From Sphaerisporangium sp039871875 (GTDB lineage: Bacteria > Actinomycetota > Actinomycetes > Streptosporangiales > Streptosporangiaceae): a DNA stretch of 64,000 bases. The stretch covers positions 310,001 to 374,000 of the forward strand of contig NZ_JBDPMD010000003.1 of NCBI RefSeq assembly GCF_039871875.1, in the 5' to 3' direction. This document shows, in pieces, positions 60,597-64,000 of this stretch. The notes under the pieces are model-generated. The model made no database searches. It saw only the letters and a program-made list of their open reading frames with translations, and was not told the DNA's origin. Position 1 is the stretch's first letter; each line of letters starts with the position of its first letter. A program made the position numbers and the translations under genes.

Positions 60597-61214
60597 TCAG
60601 GGCCAGTGGGGGTCGGCGTCTTCTGCGGGGGGTTTGGGGCAGGCTATGCCTAGGCGGTCCAGGAGGGTCAGGAAGGTTGAGGCGTAGGGGGAGACGCTTA
60701 CTACTACCGCTACGTGGTCCCAGTCGACTTGTTCTCTCAGGGCTCTCACCTGGGGGAGCATCGAGCCGTAGTCGCAGCTGTGCTCGCTCATGGGGAGGAT
60801 CCAGGAGATCACCAGGTCGGTGGCGTTGAGGACGGGGACGGTCAGGGCGGCGGTGTTGATCATGTCGGAGCGGGCGATCATCTCGGCGGTGATCGGGCGC
60901 TCGTCGATGCGGAAGATCAGGTCGACGAGGCGTTCCTGCTCGTCGAAGGCCTTGACCAGCCAGTCCTCTGGTGGGGTGGCGGTGCGGAAGCCCACGTTGC
61001 GGAGGGTCTCCAGGGCGCGGGGGACGTCTTCCTCGACGAGGGCGAAATCGACGTCGTGCAGGGACGGGGCGGCGCCTCTGGCGTAGGCGGCGCAGCCGCC
61101 GGCCAGGGCGAAGCGGATGCCGGCGCCTTTCAGGGCCGAGCCGGCTCGTTTGAGCGTCTCGATGATGCCCTCGGTGACCTCGTGTGTATGGCTGGCCACT
61201 CCCTCACCCCCCAT
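60597..61214 (-). CDS. Nucleotidyltransferase-like protein
   Basis: 205 residues. FALAGGCAAYARGAAPSLHDVDFAL is the minimal nucleotidyltransferase core (GG ... DxD), followed by VDLIFRIDE. Relatives include AbiEii-like and aminoglycoside nucleotidyltransferase-fold proteins. GTG at 61199 is an alternative start. No partner gene nearby; function unknown. Confidence 0.8.
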   Translation of the reverse strand: MGGEGVASHTHEVTEGIIETLKRAGSALKGAGIRFALAGGCAAYARGAAPSLHDVDFALVEEDVPRALETLRNVGFRTATPPEDWLVKAFDEQERLVDLIFRIDERPITAEMIARSDMINTAALTVPVLNATDLVISWILPMSEHSCDYGSMLPQVRALREQVDWDHVAVVVSVSPYASTFLTLLDRLGIACPKPPAEDADPHWP

Positions 61215-61292
61215 GTTGGGACCAGTGAGTACCCGGCGGGATCTCTGCCAAACCTGGGCATGCCTGGGCTTACCCCGGGTAGACGGGGCGTC

Positions 61293-61814
61293 ATGACCAA
61301 CAATCTCACGGACGCATTACGCAGGGAGGAGCGCGCCTACGAGAACGGGGCCGAACGGCCGCTCGGGTCGTACCTCCGGGTTCTCGGGGCGTACGGCGGG
61401 GCGGTGGCGGGACTGGTCGTCCTCGGACGGCTGACGGGGAAACGGATCCCCCAGAAGATCAGCCTAATGGATCTCGTCCTCATGGGGCTGGCGACGCACC
61501 GGATCTCGCGCACGCTGACCAAGGACCCCGTGATGAGCCCGCTGCGTGCGCCGTTCACCCGGTACGAAGGGGTGAGCGGGCCCGCGGAGCTGCATGAGGA
61601 GGTGCGCGGGCACGGGCTGAAGCACGCGGTCGGCGAGCTGGTGACCTGCCCGTTCTGCGTGGCGCAGTGGGTGGCGACCGCGTACACGGCCGGCATGGTC
61701 CTGGCGCCGGGGGTCACGCGGCTCACCGGGGTCACGATGACGGCGGTCGCGGTGTCCGACTGGCTGCAGCTCGCGTACGCGCGGCTGATGAAGGCGGCCG
61801 AGGGGGAATCGTGA
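61293..61814 (+). CDS. DUF1360 membrane protein
   Basis: 173 residues. LMDLVLMGLATHRISRTLTKDPVMSPLRAPFTRYEG and ELVTCPFCVAQWVATAY are the DUF1360 signature. Three or four hydrophobic helices. First of three genes joined by 4-nt overlaps. Function unknown. Confidence 0.92.
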   Translation: MTNNLTDALRREERAYENGAERPLGSYLRVLGAYGGAVAGLVVLGRLTGKRIPQKISLMDLVLMGLATHRISRTLTKDPVMSPLRAPFTRYEGVSGPAELHEEVRGHGLKHAVGELVTCPFCVAQWVATAYTAGMVLAPGVTRLTGVTMTAVAVSDWLQLAYARLMKAAEGES

Positions 61815-62059
61815 CGCAACCCACGCTGAGGAGAGCACTGAGGGCCCTGCAGCGGAGCCGGCACGCCAAGTGGCTCGCCGCCGCGGTGGCGGGGCTGGTC
61901 GTCTGCACCCTCCTGATCGTTCCCGCCTCGGAGGCGGGGTCCGTGTGGCTGACGGTACTGCTGGGCCTGCTGGCTTACGCGGCGCTCGCGGGAAGCCTCG
62001 CCCTGGCCCGCCGGATGGTGCGCGCACGACGAAGGGAAAGGATCGGGACGTACCGATGA
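61811..62059 (+). CDS. Small two-helix membrane protein
   Basis: 82 residues, GTG start overlapping the DUF1360 stop (GTGA). Two hydrophobic helices (LAAAVAGLVVCTLLIV; LLGLLAYAALAGSLAL) with basic ends. No family recognised; coupled to both neighbours, so probably works with them. Confidence 0.8.
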   Translation: MTQPTLRRALRALQRSRHAKWLAAAVAGLVVCTLLIVPASEAGSVWLTVLLGLLAYAALAGSLALARRMVRARRRERIGTYR

Positions 62060-62592
62060 CGTTGAGCGACACGTCGGACCGGGACAACCGGCCGGCGCCC
62101 GGGGAGACCGGACCGGCTCCCGGGGAGACGCAGAGGGAGCGGGTCAACCGCGAACTGAGCGAGCTGTTACAGGGCCTGCGGGTCGCGGCCACCGGTGTGC
62201 AGGTGTTGTTCGCGTTCCTGCTCACGTTGCCGTTCTCCGCGGGGTTCAGCAAGGTGGACCAGTTCGGGCACTGGCTGTTCTACATCGCGATGCTGAGCGC
62301 GGCGGTGGCCTCGATCTGCCTGATCACTCCGGCGACGCAGCACAGGATCTTGTTCCGCAGCGCTCTGAAGGAGAAGATGCTCCGGCGCGCCAACGAGCTG
62401 AGCCTGTTCGGCGGCGCCGCGCTGGCGGTGTCCATGACCTGCTCCACGGCCCTGGTGGTGGAGTCGTTCCTCGGCATCTGGCCGGCGGCGTTGCTCGCGG
62501 GCGGCGTGGCGGGGCTGAGCGCGTGGTTCTGGTTCCTGCAGCCGATCCTGGACAAGCACCGCTCCGAGGAGGAGGCCGTCGCGGACGGTTGA
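62056..62592 (+). CDS. DUF6328-type membrane protein
   Basis: 178 residues, ATG overlapping the previous stop (ATGA). ELLQGLRVAATGVQVLFAFLLTLPF and LITPATQHRILFR are the DUF6328 hallmarks; four membrane helices. Function unknown. Strong terminator follows. Confidence 0.88.
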   Translation: MTLSDTSDRDNRPAPGETGPAPGETQRERVNRELSELLQGLRVAATGVQVLFAFLLTLPFSAGFSKVDQFGHWLFYIAMLSAAVASICLITPATQHRILFRSALKEKMLRRANELSLFGGAALAVSMTCSTALVVESFLGIWPAALLAGGVAGLSAWFWFLQPILDKHRSEEEAVADG

Positions 62593-62615
62593 GCGCGGCC
62601 CCAGGCGTGACGACG

Positions 62616-62644
62616 GGCCCCCTTCCCACCTGCGGAAGGGGGCC
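62616..62644 (+). terminator. Terminator after the three-gene membrane set
   Basis: Perfect 11-bp stem GGCCCCCTTCC with a 7-nt loop, 24 nt after the stop. Confidence 0.9.
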
Positions 62645-62759
62645 TATCCGTATATGCCAGGCATTTGAGGATCACCATTGCTTTGCCGTAGGCGTAGCTG
62701 GAGGAAAAGTTGATCCGCCGAGATGTTAAAGGCTGATTTGTCAGGGCAGATGGCTTTCC

Positions 62760-62909
62760 ATGGGTACACTTCTTTGGATCATCGCCGTAGTGCTGGTCAT
62801 CGCCGGGATCTACGTCATCCTGGCTCGTCGCGATCTCCTCTGGGGGATCGTCCTCATCGTCGTCGGGCTGCTCGTCGGGCCGGGTGGTGTGAGTATTTTC
62901 AACCCGTAA
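62760..62909 (+). CDS. Small GPGG-type membrane protein (49 residues)
   Basis: ATG at 62760, 49 codons, TAA at 62907. One or two hydrophobic helices (LLWIIAVVLVIAGIYVILA; WGIVLIVVGLLVGPGG) ending GPGGVSIFNP. Proteins of this size with a terminal GPGG-SxF are widespread in actinomycetes and uncharacterised. High third-position GC supports it as a real gene. Confidence 0.8.
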   Translation: MGTLLWIIAVVLVIAGIYVILARRDLLWGIVLIVVGLLVGPGGVSIFNP

Positions 62910-63007
62910 CTCGAAAACCACGGCAGCACCGTCACGATAAACGAACATCAAATCCCGCGGAACCGGCGGATCAATGGTGATCCGCCGGCCGCCGGGCTGT
63001 CCGGGGC

Positions 63008-63736
63008 CTAGTCCGGGTCCTCGCCACCGAGGCAGTACACCGCGTACGCCCGGCCGAGGACCGGCAGGGCCACGTTGCGCACGCGGACCCCGCCGGGGGT
63101 GACACCCTTCTCCCCGCCGTGGTGCGCGTGCCCGTGGATGACCAGGTCGGCGCCCTCGGCGTCCACCGCCTCGGCGAGCAGGTAGCTGCCGAGGAACGGG
63201 TAGATCTCCAGCGGCTCCCCGATCAGGGTGTCCTTGACCGGTGAGTAGTGGCTGAGCACGACGCGGTGGTCGGCGTCCATGCCCTTGAGCGCCTTGCGCC
63301 ACAGGTCCGCGATCTCGCGGGTGTGCCGCACGAACGCCTTCATCTCCGGCTCACCGAACTCGCTCGCGCACTTGCCGGCGAAGCCGCCGCCGAAGCCCTT
63401 GCCGCCCACCAGCCCGAGGCGGGCCTCGCCGAGCTGCATCGTCAGGCCGTCGTCCTGGAGCACCTGGATGCCGGCGTCGCGCAGGATCTCGACGATCTCG
63501 TCCTCGGCGTCCGACTGGTAGTCGTGGTTGCCGAGCACGGCCACCACCGGCACCGGCAGGTCCCGGAACTCCTCCGCCACGACACGTCCCTCTTCGGGGG
63601 TGCCGTGGCGGGTCAGGTCACCGGCGAGCAGCAGGATGTCGGCGAGCTCGCCTACGCGGTCGAGTCTCGGGCGGTACCTTCCACGAAGATCCTCCCCCAG
63701 GTGGACGTCCCCGACGGCGGCGACTCTGATCTTCAC
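63008..63736 (-). CDS. Metallophosphoesterase
   Basis: 242 residues with all calcineurin-like motifs in order: GDVHLGE, LLLAGDLTRHGT, LGNHDYQSD, LSHYSP and IHGHAHHG. Dinuclear-metal phosphoesterase; substrate unknown. GTG start overlaps the stop of the BON gene (GTGA at 63733-63736). Confidence 0.93.
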   Translation of the reverse strand: MKIRVAAVGDVHLGEDLRGRYRPRLDRVGELADILLLAGDLTRHGTPEEGRVVAEEFRDLPVPVVAVLGNHDYQSDAEDEIVEILRDAGIQVLQDDGLTMQLGEARLGLVGGKGFGGGFAGKCASEFGEPEMKAFVRHTREIADLWRKALKGMDADHRVVLSHYSPVKDTLIGEPLEIYPFLGSYLLAEAVDAEGADLVIHGHAHHGGEKGVTPGGVRVRNVALPVLGRAYAVYCLGGEDPD

Positions 63737-64000
63737 AGGGATTCCTCCTCACCGGGCTCGCGAACGTCCATCACGGTGACCTCGTTGTGGACCTTCAGGC
63801 CGGGGGCGGTCTCGCCGGCCACGGTGGCCACCAGCCGCCGGCGCTCCTCGCACTCCACGGCGCCGCGCAGGTACAACTGGTCGCCCCGGATGTCGACCCG
63901 TATCCCGAGCTCGTTGGTGCGGTCGTCCTCCGCGAGGGCCCTCTGCACGCGTGCGGCCACGTAGTGCGGGGCGTCGTGGTGCGTTTCGTCATGACGTACG
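63733..64000 (-). CDS. BON-domain protein (N-terminus possibly outside window)
   Basis: The frame is open to the window edge. From GTG 63960: VAARVQRALAEDDRTNELGIRVD, then QLYLRGAV and RRRLVATVAGETAPGLKVHNEVTV, a single BON domain of the kind that binds membranes or lipids. Residues before the GTG (HDETHHDAPHY) may belong to it, so the true start may be beyond 64000. Coupled to the phosphoesterase. Confidence 0.8.
   Translation of the reverse strand, partial: VRHDETHHDAPHYVAARVQRALAEDDRTNELGIRVDIRGDQLYLRGAVECEERRRLVATVAGETAPGLKVHNEVTVMDVREPGEEESL

Noticed and set aside
1..64000. CRISPR arrays, rRNA genes, riboswitches and intact insertion sequences
   Set aside because: Looked for direct-repeat/spacer arrays, terminal inverted repeats with a transposase, and rRNA or riboswitch-like sequence; none seen.

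Overview
The window is high-GC actinomycete DNA. GTG starts are common, stop and start codons overlap between genes, and the flank carries DUF1360, DUF6328, PF04672 and BON-type genes. The family is probably Streptosporangiales or Streptomycetales, but the sequence alone does not fix it. Positions 1 to about 54.5 kb are one very large non-ribosomal peptide synthetase (NRPS) cluster that runs off the left edge. From 54.6 kb onward lies ordinary chromosome: a PIN protein, a secreted esterase, tRNA-Lys with a broken partial copy, and small membrane and housekeeping genes.

Cluster layout. 1-10 kb: a Pro-type adenylation (A) gene cut by the left edge, a C-stub/A/T protein, and an operon of MppP-like arginine oxidase, P450, two exporters and a PhyH oxygenase. 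10.3-26.3 kb: four NRPS proteins in series ending in a thioesterase, plus a type II thioesterase. 26.4-30.5 kb: a complete syringomycin-like 4-chlorothreonine station (Thr A domain, free T, SyrB2-like halogenase with an HQA iron site, SyrC-like Cys acyltransferase). 30.8-36.9 kb: DinB protein, aminotransferase, FhuF-like ferric reductase, LuxR-type regulator, AlkZ-like protein and VioC/MppO-like oxygenase. 37.1-46.6 kb: an A-T-X protein whose last domain has HRxxxDD, a P450, an NRPS with a decayed A domain, a second SyrC-like acyltransferase and a free T. 46.6-54.5 kb: an NRPS whose second A domain is also decayed, a FAAL-ACP lipid loader and MbtH.

How it may work (inference). A fatty acid is activated by FAAL-ACP and passed to the C-A-T-C protein, so the product is probably a lipopeptide. 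At least three elongation positions have no working A domain: the first module of the 19301-25546 protein and the two modules with decayed A domains. Two Cys-nucleophile acyltransferases could load them, one with chlorothreonine and the other with a residue oxidised by the P450 on the A-T-X protein. Arginine chemistry (MppP-like, VioC/MppO-like, aminotransferase) suggests a hydroxylated arginine-type residue. FhuF hints at iron chelation. Release is by the A-T-TE protein at 10310-12901.

Regulation. An 18-bp palindrome (GTCCC-N8-GGGAC) lies upstream of the regulator gene itself, of the mppP-like operon, and in both divergent NRPS promoter regions. At two promoters it sits exactly 11 bp upstream of a shared TTGACC-18-TTRACT core. 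This looks like a cluster-specific regulon, most simply controlled by the LuxR protein at 33508-34230.
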